Of a DNA stretch of 64,000 nt, positions 19,301-26,360 are shown piece after piece (within the stretch, counting starts at the first letter, position 1; each line of letters opens with the position of its first letter). A model generated the notes under the pieces. It made no database searches and was not told the DNA's origin. It saw only the letters and a program-made list of their open reading frames with translations. This DNA is from Sedimenticola_A sp040506895. GTDB taxonomy: Bacteria > Pseudomonadota > Gammaproteobacteria > Chromatiales > Chromatiaceae. The position numbers and the translations under genes are program-made. Where the stretch lies: positions 3,085,116-3,149,115 of the forward strand of contig JBEVVY010000001.1 of NCBI GenBank assembly GCA_040506895.1, in the 5' to 3' direction.

Positions 19301-20446
19301 GATCGGCTCCTGGTGGCGGTGGCCGAACGTCTGCAGCGCTGTGTGCGTGAGGGTGACACCATCGCCCGACTGGGAGGTGACGAGTTCGTTGTCATCATTT
19401 CAAACCTGGCCGACCCGAGCGATGCGGTGCGGGTGGCCGAGCATCTTGTGAGTACACTGCGGGAGCCGTTCTATATCCAGCGCAACGAGTGTTTCATCGG
19501 CAGCAGTATCGGCATCGGCATCTATCCCGATGATGGCGATGACAGCGAGACCCTGTCGCGCAATGCCGATACCGCCATGTACCGTGCCAAGATGCAGGGC
19601 GGTGACAGCTACAACCTGTACGACGAGAAGATGGGCGAGGAGGCATCCCGCAGGCTGCTGCTCAGTACCCGACTGCGCCATGCGCTCGAACGGGGGCAGC
19701 TGGCCATGCACTATCAGCCTGTCGTCTCCGGATTTGATAATAAAGTGTTGGCGGTTGAGGCACTCATGCGCTGGTACGAACCGGAGTTCGGTTCGATTAC
19801 ACCGGCGGAATTCATTCCCCTGGCAGAGGACAGTGGCCTGATCGGCAGCCTGGGGCGCTGGGCCCTGGATACGGCCTGCGCCCAATTCAGAGAGTGGCAG
19901 GAAGCGGGTGTGACCCTTGAGAGGGTCTCGGTCAATGTCTCCCCGCGCCAGCTCCTGCAGCCGGGGCTGCCGGAGTATATCTCCGAGCTGCTGGAGAAAC
20001 ATGGCATGCAGGCGGAGTGCCTCGAGTTGGAGCTGACCGAAACGGCGGTCATGGACTATTCGGAGACCGCGGCCCGCTTTTTCGATCATGTCGAGCGCAT
20101 CGGCGTGCGTCTCTCAATCGATGACTTCGGTACCGGTTACTCGTCACTGGCCTATATCAAGCAGCTGCCCATTCACACCTTGAAGGTGGACCGCTCTTTC
20201 GTGCGCGACCTGCATCGCGATACCGGAAGTCGGGAGATCGTGCGGGCTGTCATCGCACTGGCGCACAGCCTCGGGCTGGACGTGGTTGCCGAGGGGGTGC
20301 AGGAGTTGGGACAGCTCGATTTCCTCAGAAGCCAGGGGTGCGAGCTGATGCAGGGGTGGCTCTACAGCAAGGCGTTGGACGCAGAGATGATCTCGACCAG
20401 CCTGGCAGACAGCATGGTGCTGGCGCCCGATCTCCCGGCTGAGTGA
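16379..20446 (+). CDS. MHYT-PAS-PAS-GGDEF-EAL cyclic-di-GMP enzyme
   Basis: 1355-residue membrane signalling protein. The N-terminal MHYT sensor (about 20-240) has seven-helix character and three motifs: MHFVGM, MHYIGM and MHYLGM, proposed to bind a metal and sense gases. A second membrane pair frames an extracytoplasmic domain (about 285-590), then HAMP (about 615-665), two PAS domains (about 668-790 and 795-920), GGDEF (residues 999-1003, RLGGDEF) and EAL (residues 1127-1129, with DDFGTGYSSLAY and DVVAEGV). Both catalytic signatures are intact, so it could make and degrade c-di-GMP. ATG 16379 has AGGGA about 4 nt upstream. It is monocistronic with a 200-bp AT-rich upstream region. Confidence 0.93.
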   Translation: MNQLSMDSVSGMAGTLMSGAYDIVTVLLSIMMAVMAAYAAIELVVGRPSDRPGRYRLRVFGGALTLGFGIWSMHFVGMLAYRLPVDVYYDIPAALASMIPAWIGSGIAFSLIVRKRTGQLSLLVAAMAIGLAISGMHYIGMAAMRLPASMSYNAILFAASIAVAVFASYVALRLVLALRSRSEAVLWVKQLTAAILGLAIAAMHYLGMAAVEFRWLDVPPETVPGISLVDLDWLFALIAILFFIVVLIFGSRDRYSERGMSLSAKAAVIAALAVAISTVTVGVITYRFVSDLLLREKVEEQGAFLASEVRELSTMMVSLEEDVRFFSRLPQLSSFLQRYNQAFMQPGNHDDELEHLAERLPVLFRQFLFTRSRYLQVRLVGIVDGGREVIRVERMGDEVIVVEASGLQQKAGEPYFEKTLSLARDEVHFSDLSLNREYGRIAEPRTWVLRASSPVFSRSGEPLGFFIINVNFSAIFQELLSLVEQGGSRAGYIADRDGKLLVSMDPRASAGTMEAFPGHLYNLYEGVAGLFMDARAEKDFSGLVDSAGKMYALNISKFHFAPRDPGRFIAIAQALPYEELEGLVRPVRDRVLHIVLVMSFLTAFIGAILVRGAVFPLIRISRAAEVFSQGSEAISLPPSSQGGEIGALSKSFRIMVQKFSDREFALRSSEALVRNILDKAGEGIITTDGRGVIETFNHAAQEIFGYTESEAVGSSVGMLMPAVYRSQHDEQMRSHQQAPSPHLVGLTREVAGQRKSGETFPLEITVTELADQDGHKYVALMRDVSDRKKAEEELRLAAQVMDSSLEAIVITDANEIIRAVNPAFTEITGYSQQEVIGSKPSMLASGRHDKRFFKEMWHAIDTHGKWQGEIWDRRKSGEVYPKWLSITSIKNDDGEVSHYVGIASDITELKQSEERLEHLAHYDPLTELPNRMLFQDRLTHAIAQCHRNNGQLALLFVDLDRFKSVNDSFGHEVGDRLLVAVAERLQRCVREGDTIARLGGDEFVVIISNLADPSDAVRVAEHLVSTLREPFYIQRNECFIGSSIGIGIYPDDGDDSETLSRNADTAMYRAKMQGGDSYNLYDEKMGEEASRRLLLSTRLRHALERGQLAMHYQPVVSGFDNKVLAVEALMRWYEPEFGSITPAEFIPLAEDSGLIGSLGRWALDTACAQFREWQEAGVTLERVSVNVSPRQLLQPGLPEYISELLEKHGMQAECLELELTETAVMDYSETAARFFDHVERIGVRLSIDDFGTGYSSLAYIKQLPIHTLKVDRSFVRDLHRDTGSREIVRAVIALAHSLGLDVVAEGVQELGQLDFLRSQGCELMQGWLYSKALDAEMISTSLADSMVLAPDLPAE

Positions 20447-20499
20447 ATTCAGTACAGTAAGCCCACCTCGCCCTGCCCGGCAAGGAAGGGCGTTCGTGG

Positions 20500-21672
20500 C
20501 TAATCCATTCCCGCCAGGATGCCGGCACAGAGCAGCAGACTGAATACCAACTGCAACTGGGCCGTCTGGGCCAGGATGCTGTTGAACCCGGGGCCGGGCT
20601 CCTCGCGCTGAAAACGCCTGACCAGCAGCAGGGCCCAGGGCAGGGCGAGGATGGTTGTCCAGCTGCCGGGCTGGGACAGTCCCGGCCACAGGGGAGCCAG
20701 AAACGGCAGCAGCATGAGCAGGCTGTAGAGCCTTCGGGAGCTCTCTCTTCCGAGGTGGTGGCAGAGGGTCAGCTTGTCCGCCTTGCGATCGCTATNNNNN
20801 NNNNNNNNNNNNNNNNNNNNNNNNNNNNNNNNNNNNNNNNNNNNNNNNNNNNNNNNNNNNNNNNNNNNNNNNNNNNNNNNNNNNNNNNNNNNNNNNNNNN
20901 NNNNNNNNNNNNNNNNNNNNNNNNNNNNNNNNNNNNNNNNNNNNNNNNNNNNNNNNNNNNNNNNNNNNNNNNNNNNNNNNNNNNNNNNNNNNNNNGGCAG
21001 CAGCATGAGCAGGCTGTAGAGCCTTCGGGAGCTCTCTCTTCCGAGGTGGTGGCAGAGGGTCAGCTTGTCCGCCTTGCGATCGCTATCCAGGTCGCGGTAG
21101 TTGTTGACCAACAGTACCGCGGCGGCCAGCAGTCCGATGGCGGTGGCCACCACCAGGGCTGACAGGGAGAGGTCCGGCGCCTGGAGGTAGTAGCTGCCCA
21201 TTACCGCTGCCAGGCCGAAGAAGAGAAACACGAATAGTTCACCGCTGGCGTTGTAGGCGATGGGGAGTGGTCCCCCGGTATAGGCATAACCCGCCGCCAG
21301 GGAGAGCAGGCCGATGATGACGATCGGCCATCCGCCGACCCAGGCCAGGTAGATGCCGATACCGAATGCCAGGCTGAAACTGAGCAGGGCCCCCTGTTTC
21401 ACCTCGCGGGGGGTGAACCAGCCCTGGGCCGATGCCCGGGGAGGTCCCAGCCGCTCCTCGCCGTCGGCACCTCGCTCGAAATCCGCCGCATCGTTGTGCA
21501 GGTTGGTACCGATCTGGATCAACAGGGCGGCCAGCAGGGCGGCCAGCGCGGGCAGCCAGAGCAGCTGCCCCGACTCGGCCCAGCCGAGACAGCTTCCCGC
21601 GGCCACCGGGGAGATGGAGATGGTGAGTGTCTTGGGGCGGATGGCCAGCAGCCAGTAGTACAGTTTGGGCAT
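20500..21672 (-). CDS. menA: 1,4-dihydroxy-2-naphthoate polyprenyltransferase-like (UbiA family), interrupted by scaffold gap
   Basis: UbiA-superfamily membrane prenyltransferase. Starting at ATG 21672 (MPKLYYWLLAIRPKTL), the two Asp-rich motifs are NLHNDAADFERGAD and DLDSDRKADK, and the overall layout matches MenA, which prenylates DHNA for menaquinone. The frame contains 200 N. The 91 bases before and after the gap are identical, so collapsing 291 bp (97 codons) gives an uninterrupted protein of 293 residues, the usual MenA size. The longer upstream ATG (21801) adds a non-homologous leader. A UbiA-type enzyme for another aromatic substrate cannot be excluded; no other men genes are in the window. 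Confidence 0.8.
   Translation of the reverse strand: MPKLYYWLLAIRPKTLTISISPVAAGSCLGWAESGQLLWLPALAALLAALLIQIGTNLHNDAADFERGADGEERLGPPRASAQGWFTPREVKQGALLSFSLAFGIGIYLAWVGGWPIVIIGLLSLAAGYAYTGGPLPIAYNASGELFVFLFFGLAAVMGSYYLQAPDLSLSALVVATAIGLLAAAVLLVNNYRDLDSDRKADKLTLCHHLGRESSRRLYSLLMLLXXXXXXXXXXXXXXXXXXXXXXXXXXXXXXXXXXXXXXXXXXXXXXXXXXXXXXXXXXXXXXXXXXXXSDRKADKLTLCHHLGRESSRRLYSLLMLLPFLAPLWPGLSQPGSWTTILALPWALLLVRRFQREEPGPGFNSILAQTAQLQLVFSLLLCAGILAGMD
20705..21086. other. Assembly gap of 200 N with identical 91-bp flanks
   Basis: Bases 20796-20995 are exactly 200 N. The 91 bases at 20705-20795 are repeated without mismatch at 20996-21086. This is the signature of two contigs that overlap by one assembly k-mer and were joined by a fixed-size gap. 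The true sequence most likely has one copy. Confidence 0.9.
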
Positions 21673-21900
21673 TTTCGTGTGTGCTTTCCGGGGATCCGGC
21701 ACTATACCTTTCAAACCCGTTCCAACGGAAGGATCAGAGATTTGATAACACCCATATAAGATGTGCTGATTTGACCGCTCCCGCCCCAATTTGATATACA
21801 TGCACGGCTTTAAAGCACCCTTTGGCCGGGCGTGGCCCTGGGGGGTGTCAAGGGGATCTCCCTGGACAGATTTTCAGCGCCGGCGCGGATGCGCGGGTGA

Positions 21901-21939
21901 GCCGCCGGTCACACGGCCGGGTGGCAACGGATTTTTTTT
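21901..21939 (+). terminator. Possible leader hairpin with T run before cytochrome c4 gene
   Basis: An imperfect GC-rich stem (GCC-GCCGG ... CCGG-GTGGC, 21901-21925) is followed after 6 nt by eight T (21932-21939), just 26 bp before the cytochrome c4 start. It could be a terminator of an upstream transcript or an attenuator. The stem is imperfect and the T run is displaced, so the call is weak. Confidence 0.3.
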
Positions 21940-21964
21940 AGCTTAAGTATCAGTAGGATTGACC

Positions 21965-22585
21965 ATGAACAAATGGCTCGTTTCAGTTTCTATCGCACTG
22001 GCCCTGGCAACAGGCGGCGTTCAGGCCGCTGGCGATGCGGCGGCAGGTAAGGCCAAGTCCGCTGTCTGCATGGCTTGTCACGGTCCTGACGGCAACAGTC
22101 CCACTCCTTCCGGTCCGGCGGCCACCTGGCCCAAGCTGGCCGGTCAGCACGCCAGCTACCTGGCCAAGCAGATGGCTGATTTCAAGAGCGGCGCGCGCAA
22201 GGATCCCATCATGATGGGCATGGTTGCCGCCCTCTCCGAGCAGGACATGGCTGACCTGGCTGCCCACTACAACGGCCAGAAGCAGTCCGACGGCACCGCC
22301 GCTGCCGACCAGGTGGAACTGGGTGAGAAGCTTTTCCGTGCCGGCAACAAGGACAGCGGCGTAGCTGCCTGCATGGCCTGCCACGGCCCCGCCGGTCTCG
22401 GCAATCCCGCTGCCAACTTCCCGCGCGTCAGCGGTCAGCACGCCGCCTACACCGAGAAGGCCCTGAAGGACTTCCGCAGCGGTGCACGCGCCAATGATGC
22501 AGGCAAGATGATGCAGGGCGTTGCAGCCAAGATGACCGATGCCGAGATCACCGCGGTTTCCCAGTACATCCAGGGTCTGCGTTGA
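21965..22585 (+). CDS. Di-haem cytochrome c4
   Basis: Periplasmic electron carrier with two class I c-type domains. The signal peptide ends near GGVQAAG. Two CxxCH haem sites, both CMACHGP, lie at about residues 36-40 and 138-142. Distal Met ligands are likely in the IMMGMV and KMMQGV segments. About 206 residues from ATG 21965, which has AGGA about 8 nt upstream; a TTG six bases earlier is in frame but less likely. Cytochrome c4 donates electrons to terminal oxidases. A strong terminator follows, so it is probably expressed alone, ahead of dsbA. Confidence 0.93.
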   Translation: MNKWLVSVSIALALATGGVQAAGDAAAGKAKSAVCMACHGPDGNSPTPSGPAATWPKLAGQHASYLAKQMADFKSGARKDPIMMGMVAALSEQDMADLAAHYNGQKQSDGTAAADQVELGEKLFRAGNKDSGVAACMACHGPAGLGNPAANFPRVSGQHAAYTEKALKDFRSGARANDAGKMMQGVAAKMTDAEITAVSQYIQGLR

Positions 22586-22613
22586 TAGCATAAGCAGCTC
22601 AAACGGCTGACTG

Positions 22614-22647
22614 AAAAGGGGTGACCAGTAGGTCACCCCTTTTTTTT
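22614..22647 (+). terminator. Intrinsic terminator after cytochrome c4
   Basis: A perfect stem AAAAGGGGTGACC / GGTCACCCCTTTT with a 4-nt AGTA loop is followed directly by a run of T up to 22647. Confidence 0.9.
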
Positions 22648-22798
22648 GGTGCGAAACGTGGCGCATCTTCTCCCCCTGGTGAACTCTCCCCTGTAATTCC
22701 TGTCCCATCCCAGCATAGGGGTGCCATTACCGGTGCCACTGCTGTTAGACTCTCAAGTCGATTTTCTATAACTGCGAACCCCGTTTGCGAGGTGAAGA

Positions 22799-23431
22799 AT
22801 GAAGAAGCGTGTAATCGCCCTGTCCCTGCTGCTGTTTGCCGGATTTTTCGCACTGGGCGTCCAGGCCGAGCCCAAGTTCGAGGAGGATCTGCACTACTTC
22901 GAGGTGATCCCGGAACAGCCCGGAGCCGAGAAGGGGCGGGTGCAGGTGCTGGAGTTTTTCTGGTATGGCTGTGGTCACTGCTACAACCTCGAGCCCCATC
23001 TCAACAACTGGCTGGGCAAGAAGCCGGAAAATGTTGAATTCGTGCACATTCCCGCCATGTTCAACCGGGCTAACGTGATTCTGCACGCAAAGACCTTCTA
23101 TGCGCTAAAGTTAATGGGGGCGGCCGAGAAGATGCATGAGAAGATTTTTGCTGCCATGCATGACGAGGGGCGCCGCCTGAACACCCAGGATTCCATGGAG
23201 GAGTTTCTCGACGAGAACGGTATCGATGTCGAGGCCTACCGCAAGGCGATGAAATCCTTCGCGGTACAGACCCAGGCCCGGCGGGCAGCCATTCTGGCCC
23301 AGCGCTTCAACATCCAGGGTGTACCGACCCTGGTTGTCGATGGGAAATACACCACCAGCGGTCTTCATGGCGATGTGATGATGGATGTGACGGATTATCT
23401 CATCGACCGGGTGCTCAAAGAGAAGAAGTGA
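22799..23431 (+). CDS. dsbA: Periplasmic thiol:disulfide interchange protein DsbA
   Basis: Oxidises cysteine pairs of exported proteins. 210 residues with a signal peptide cleaved near GVQAEP. The thioredoxin-fold active site is CGHC in FWYGCGHCYNLEP (about residues 57-61) and the cis-proline loop is GVPTLVV (about 178-184). The helical insertion between them is of DsbA length. ATG 22799 follows GAGGTGAAGA. Proximity to cytochrome c4 and the EEP-fold gene 38 nt downstream repeats an arrangement known from pseudomonads. Many exported cysteine-containing proteins in this window could be clients. Confidence 0.93.
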   Translation: MKKRVIALSLLLFAGFFALGVQAEPKFEEDLHYFEVIPEQPGAEKGRVQVLEFFWYGCGHCYNLEPHLNNWLGKKPENVEFVHIPAMFNRANVILHAKTFYALKLMGAAEKMHEKIFAAMHDEGRRLNTQDSMEEFLDENGIDVEAYRKAMKSFAVQTQARRAAILAQRFNIQGVPTLVVDGKYTTSGLHGDVMMDVTDYLIDRVLKEKK

Positions 23432-23469
23432 CGGTAACAGGTGAATCTGCAAAGAGGGGATGACAACAG

Positions 23470-24237
23470 GTGGGTCATGCTGACGCACGACGGCTGAGGC
23501 TGCTCAGCTACAACATCCAGGCCGGGGTGGATACACGGCATTACCGCCAGTATGTGACCCAGGGCTGGAAGCACATGCTGCCCCATCGCGAGCGTCTGCA
23601 GAATCTCAACCGGATCGCCACCATGATCCAGCAGTATGACGTGGTGGGACTCCAGGAGGTGGATGCGGGGAGTCTGCGCAGCGGCTTCGTCGATCAGACC
23701 GAGTACCTGGCCCACCGTGCCGGTTTTCCCCACTGGTACAAGCAGGTCAACCGCAGTCTCGGCAAGCTGGCCCAGCACAGCAACGGTATGTTGAGTCGTA
23801 TTCGTCCCGCCCGGGTGAGTGAACACAGGCTGCCGGGCCTTCCGGGGCGCGGCGTGATTCTCTGCCGATTCGGCGGGGCATCAGGAATCGCCGTCTGTAT
23901 TCTTCACCTCGCACTGGGCCGGCGTGCACGCATGCGACAGCTCGCTTTTGTCAGTGACCTGGTGAGCGATCTGAATCACCTGGTGATCATGGGTGACCTG
24001 AACTGCAGTTGTGACTCCCAGGAGATACGCCTGTTGCGTAAGCGGATCGACCTGCAGGAACCGGTGTGTGACCAGAGCACCTTTCCGAGCTGGCGTCCCA
24101 TGCGCAAGATCGACCATATCCTGGTCTCGGAGGGCCTGGTGGTCGAGAACGCACGGGTGCTCGACTATCCGCTGTCGGACCACCTGCCCATCGGTATCGA
24201 TGTGGTGATCCCGGAGGGTATGGATCTCGCAGCCTAG
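23470..24237 (+). CDS. Endonuclease/exonuclease/phosphatase-family protein
   Basis: 255-residue protein of the EEP (DNase I-like) fold. Motifs in order: LSYNIQAG (about 11), GLQEVDAG (catalytic Glu, about 60), MGDLNCS (about 174), KIDHILVS (about 213) and LSDHLPIG (about 238). The metal-binding Asn, Glu, Asp and His residues are present. No signal peptide is seen, so it is probably cytosolic. Substrate could be nucleic acid or a phospho-lipid/inositol-type ester; this is not resolvable by eye. GTG 23470 is the only sensible start. It is 38 nt downstream of dsbA. Confidence 0.85.
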   Translation: MGHADARRLRLLSYNIQAGVDTRHYRQYVTQGWKHMLPHRERLQNLNRIATMIQQYDVVGLQEVDAGSLRSGFVDQTEYLAHRAGFPHWYKQVNRSLGKLAQHSNGMLSRIRPARVSEHRLPGLPGRGVILCRFGGASGIAVCILHLALGRRARMRQLAFVSDLVSDLNHLVIMGDLNCSCDSQEIRLLRKRIDLQEPVCDQSTFPSWRPMRKIDHILVSEGLVVENARVLDYPLSDHLPIGIDVVIPEGMDLAA

Positions 24238-24258
24238 TCTCTCGCGCAGCCCTCCGGG

Positions 24259-24810
24259 CTACTGGATGTAGAAGTATTCCCACTCCCCGCATTCACTCTT
24301 GAGGTGGTTCAACAGCTCCTGGGAGGGTATCGCCTCGCTGGGGAAGACGCTGTTGATCTCTATGAAGAGGCGGCTGAAACCGCCGCTCTGGCGCCAGCGC
24401 AGCTCAGGCGCGTCGAAAAGCGCGCCGCAGGAGGGGCAGCTGCATTTCCTGCCGCTGGCGAGCCACTCCCTGATCATCCTGTCGGCATCCGAGATCTTGC
24501 GTTGGCACTCCGGACAGCCCGGCCGCTGGGTATTGCTGCCGCTGCGGAAGCGGATTTGCTCGTGGGGGCCGCTCAGCCGTATGTAACAGAAGTCGTCATC
24601 CTCTTCGTTCTCGGGCTCGAAACGGATGAAGGGCGAGCAGCCCAGAAAGGTGACCAGGTGAAGGAACCGGTCCCCTGCCTCGAAGGCATCCCCTGTCCCG
24701 GGCAGGGGTGCGCCGATCAGCCCGATGGCACGCAGGCGCTGTTCCAGTTCCGCGGGGTCCGGGAGCGGGCAGGCCATGGGGGGATGAAGAAGCAGCTTTC
24801 CGGTACTCAT
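24259..24810 (-). CDS. Zinc-ribbon-like protein of unknown function
   Basis: 183 residues, no signal peptide. Four cysteines in two pairs, CPEC (about 99-102) and CPSC (about 125-128), 22 residues apart suggest a zinc ribbon in the middle. The N-terminal half is acidic with a segment ENEEDDDFCYIRL, and the C-terminus is aromatic (ECGEWEYFYIQ). I do not recognise the family. It converges on the EEP gene and its upstream side abuts the truncated MITE copy, which may have displaced its promoter. No ribosome site is visible before ATG 24810. Confidence 0.6.
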   Translation of the reverse strand: MSTGKLLLHPPMACPLPDPAELEQRLRAIGLIGAPLPGTGDAFEAGDRFLHLVTFLGCSPFIRFEPENEEDDDFCYIRLSGPHEQIRFRSGSNTQRPGCPECQRKISDADRMIREWLASGRKCSCPSCGALFDAPELRWRQSGGFSRLFIEINSVFPSEAIPSQELLNHLKSECGEWEYFYIQ

Positions 24811-24847
24811 AAAGGGGCGTCGGTATCAATCTGGGCTGTGGATGTTA

Positions 24848-24966
24848 GGGCCTGTTCACGTTAATTGAATTGTACCTGTTGCCCCTGAAAAAATGCGAAT
24901 CAAGGCGCGAGGCGCGCGGTTTGGTCACTCCAAATAAGCAACGAGCAACGCAGGGTCGCGTTTTTT
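24848..24966. mobile_element. Truncated copy of the MITE-like element
   Basis: These 119 bases match 10425-10543 with three substitutions, from the terminal GGGCCTGTTCACGT to the CGCGTTTTTT in the first internal hairpin, then diverge abruptly. The second hairpin and the right terminal repeat are missing. It lies between the zinc-ribbon gene and yidD. Confidence 0.75.
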
Positions 24967-25047
24967 ACCCGTTGGGCTGGAGTCTGGCGGGATGTGGTAC
25001 CCTTGTCTGCCAAACAGCTTGGTTATGGGGCCGATGGGCCCGGAACT

Positions 25048-25287
25048 ATGAAACGTCTACTGATTCTGCTGGTCAGGGGATACAGTTACCTGGTCAGCCC
25101 CTTTCTGGGCAACAACTGCCGCTACTATCCCACCTGCTCCGCCTATACCCAGGAGGCGATCGAGAAGCATGGTGCGCTGCGCGGGTTGTGGCTGGGCATA
25201 AAGCGGATCTCGCGCTGTCACCCTTTCCACGAGGGTGGGGTCGACCCGGTGCCTGAACCCAGGGACGACAAGAAGCGGGAGCAGTGA
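25048..25287 (+). CDS. yidD: Membrane protein insertion efficiency factor YidD
   Basis: 79-residue protein aiding YidC-dependent membrane insertion. The family signature is clear: amphipathic N-terminus MKRLLILLVRGYSYLVSPF, then NNCRYYPTCSAYTQEAI, and GIKRISRCHPFHEGG. All three conserved cysteines are present. An upstream in-frame start at 24994 would add 18 unrelated residues, so ATG 25048 is chosen. It usually sits between rnpA and yidC; here it is separate and overlaps a permease gene by 1 nt. Confidence 0.93.
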   Translation: MKRLLILLVRGYSYLVSPFLGNNCRYYPTCSAYTQEAIEKHGALRGLWLGIKRISRCHPFHEGGVDPVPEPRDDKKREQ

Positions 25288-26360
25288 TGGAGCTGTTTCT
25301 GCACAATACCCTGGAGCTTGCCCTCGCCTCGGCCCCCTGGCTTGTGTTCGGGCTGGTCGCGGCCGGCCTGATCAGGGCCTGGCTGCCCATGGATCTGGTT
25401 ACCCGGGCTATCGGCGGGCGCGGGGTGAAATCGGTATTCCGGGCCGCCATTATCGGCGCACCACTGCCGCTCTGTTCCTGCGGGACCCTGCCCGCCGCGT
25501 TCTCCCTGCGCCGTTCCGGCGCCTCCAAGGCCTCCACCACCTCTTTTCTGATCGCCACCCCTGAGACCGGTGTCGACTCGGTGGCCCTTACCTGGGTGCT
25601 GCTGGGCCCCCTGATGGCGGTTGTAAGACCCGTTGCGGCGGTGGTGTCGGCCATCTCCGCCGGGCTGCTGGTGGGGCGCACCGAGGGGGAGGCGGTTGCA
25701 ACACGCAATGGTGCTGCAGTCGATATACCGATAGCGGTCGGCTCCGGGGAGTGCACGGACGATTCATGTGGGTGTGGCGAGCAGGCCACTTCCCGGGGGT
25801 GGCCAGGCCGTGCGTGGGAGGGGATGGTCTACGCCTTCACCGACCTGCTGGATGACCTGGCGCTGTGGCTGCTGGTCGGCATCCTGGTGGCCGCCGGGGT
25901 GATGACCCTGGTGCCTCCGGACCTGCTCTCCGGGTGGGGCAGCGGGCTGCTGCCGATGCTGCTGATCATGCTGATCTCCGTGCCGATGTACGTCTGTGCG
26001 ACAGCCAGTACACCCATTGCCCATGCCATGCTGTTCGCAGGTGTCTCCCCGGGCACCGTGCTGGTGTTCCTGCTGGCCGGCCCGGCCAGCAACATGGCGG
26101 GGCTGGCGCTGGTGAAGCGGGAGCTTGGCCAGAAGGCCCTGGTCGCCTATCTCTTCGGGGTTGGGGGGATGAGCATACTGCTCGGTCTTGGCCTGGACTA
26201 CCTTGTCGGGCAGTTTTCGCTGCAGGGGTGGTTCGCCGTCTCCGATGGTGCCGCGGCAGAGCACGAGGCACCCCCCTGGCTCTCCGCCGGATCCCTGCTT
26301 CTGCTCCTGGTGATGTCGTTCAAGCCGCTGCGCAGACTGATTGCGAGAGCTTTCTTGTGA
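25287..26360 (+). CDS. Permease of the SO_0444/ArsP type, likely heavy-metal efflux
   Basis: 357-residue inner-membrane protein of the PF03773 permease group. Two permease halves are visible: the first with the hallmark APLPLCSCGTLPAA (about 58-71) and SFLIATPETGVDS, the second with TASTPIAHAMLFAGVSPG and LLAGPASNMAG. Between them a hydrophilic loop carries a Cys-rich DDSCGCGEQ, a possible metal site. This layout matches the SO_0444 family annotated as Cu/Zn efflux; substrate is inferred from family only. ATG 25287 overlaps the yidD stop (TGATG) and has GGGAG about 8 nt upstream. Its own stop overlaps the next gene's GTG. Confidence 0.82.
   Translation: MELFLHNTLELALASAPWLVFGLVAAGLIRAWLPMDLVTRAIGGRGVKSVFRAAIIGAPLPLCSCGTLPAAFSLRRSGASKASTTSFLIATPETGVDSVALTWVLLGPLMAVVRPVAAVVSAISAGLLVGRTEGEAVATRNGAAVDIPIAVGSGECTDDSCGCGEQATSRGWPGRAWEGMVYAFTDLLDDLALWLLVGILVAAGVMTLVPPDLLSGWGSGLLPMLLIMLISVPMYVCATASTPIAHAMLFAGVSPGTVLVFLLAGPASNMAGLALVKRELGQKALVAYLFGVGGMSILLGLGLDYLVGQFSLQGWFAVSDGAAAEHEAPPWLSAGSLLLLLVMSFKPLRRLIARAFL

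Noticed and set aside
20500..21801. An enlarged prenyltransferase with an internal repeat
   Set aside because: The repeat is the 91-bp overlap of two contigs around 200 N.
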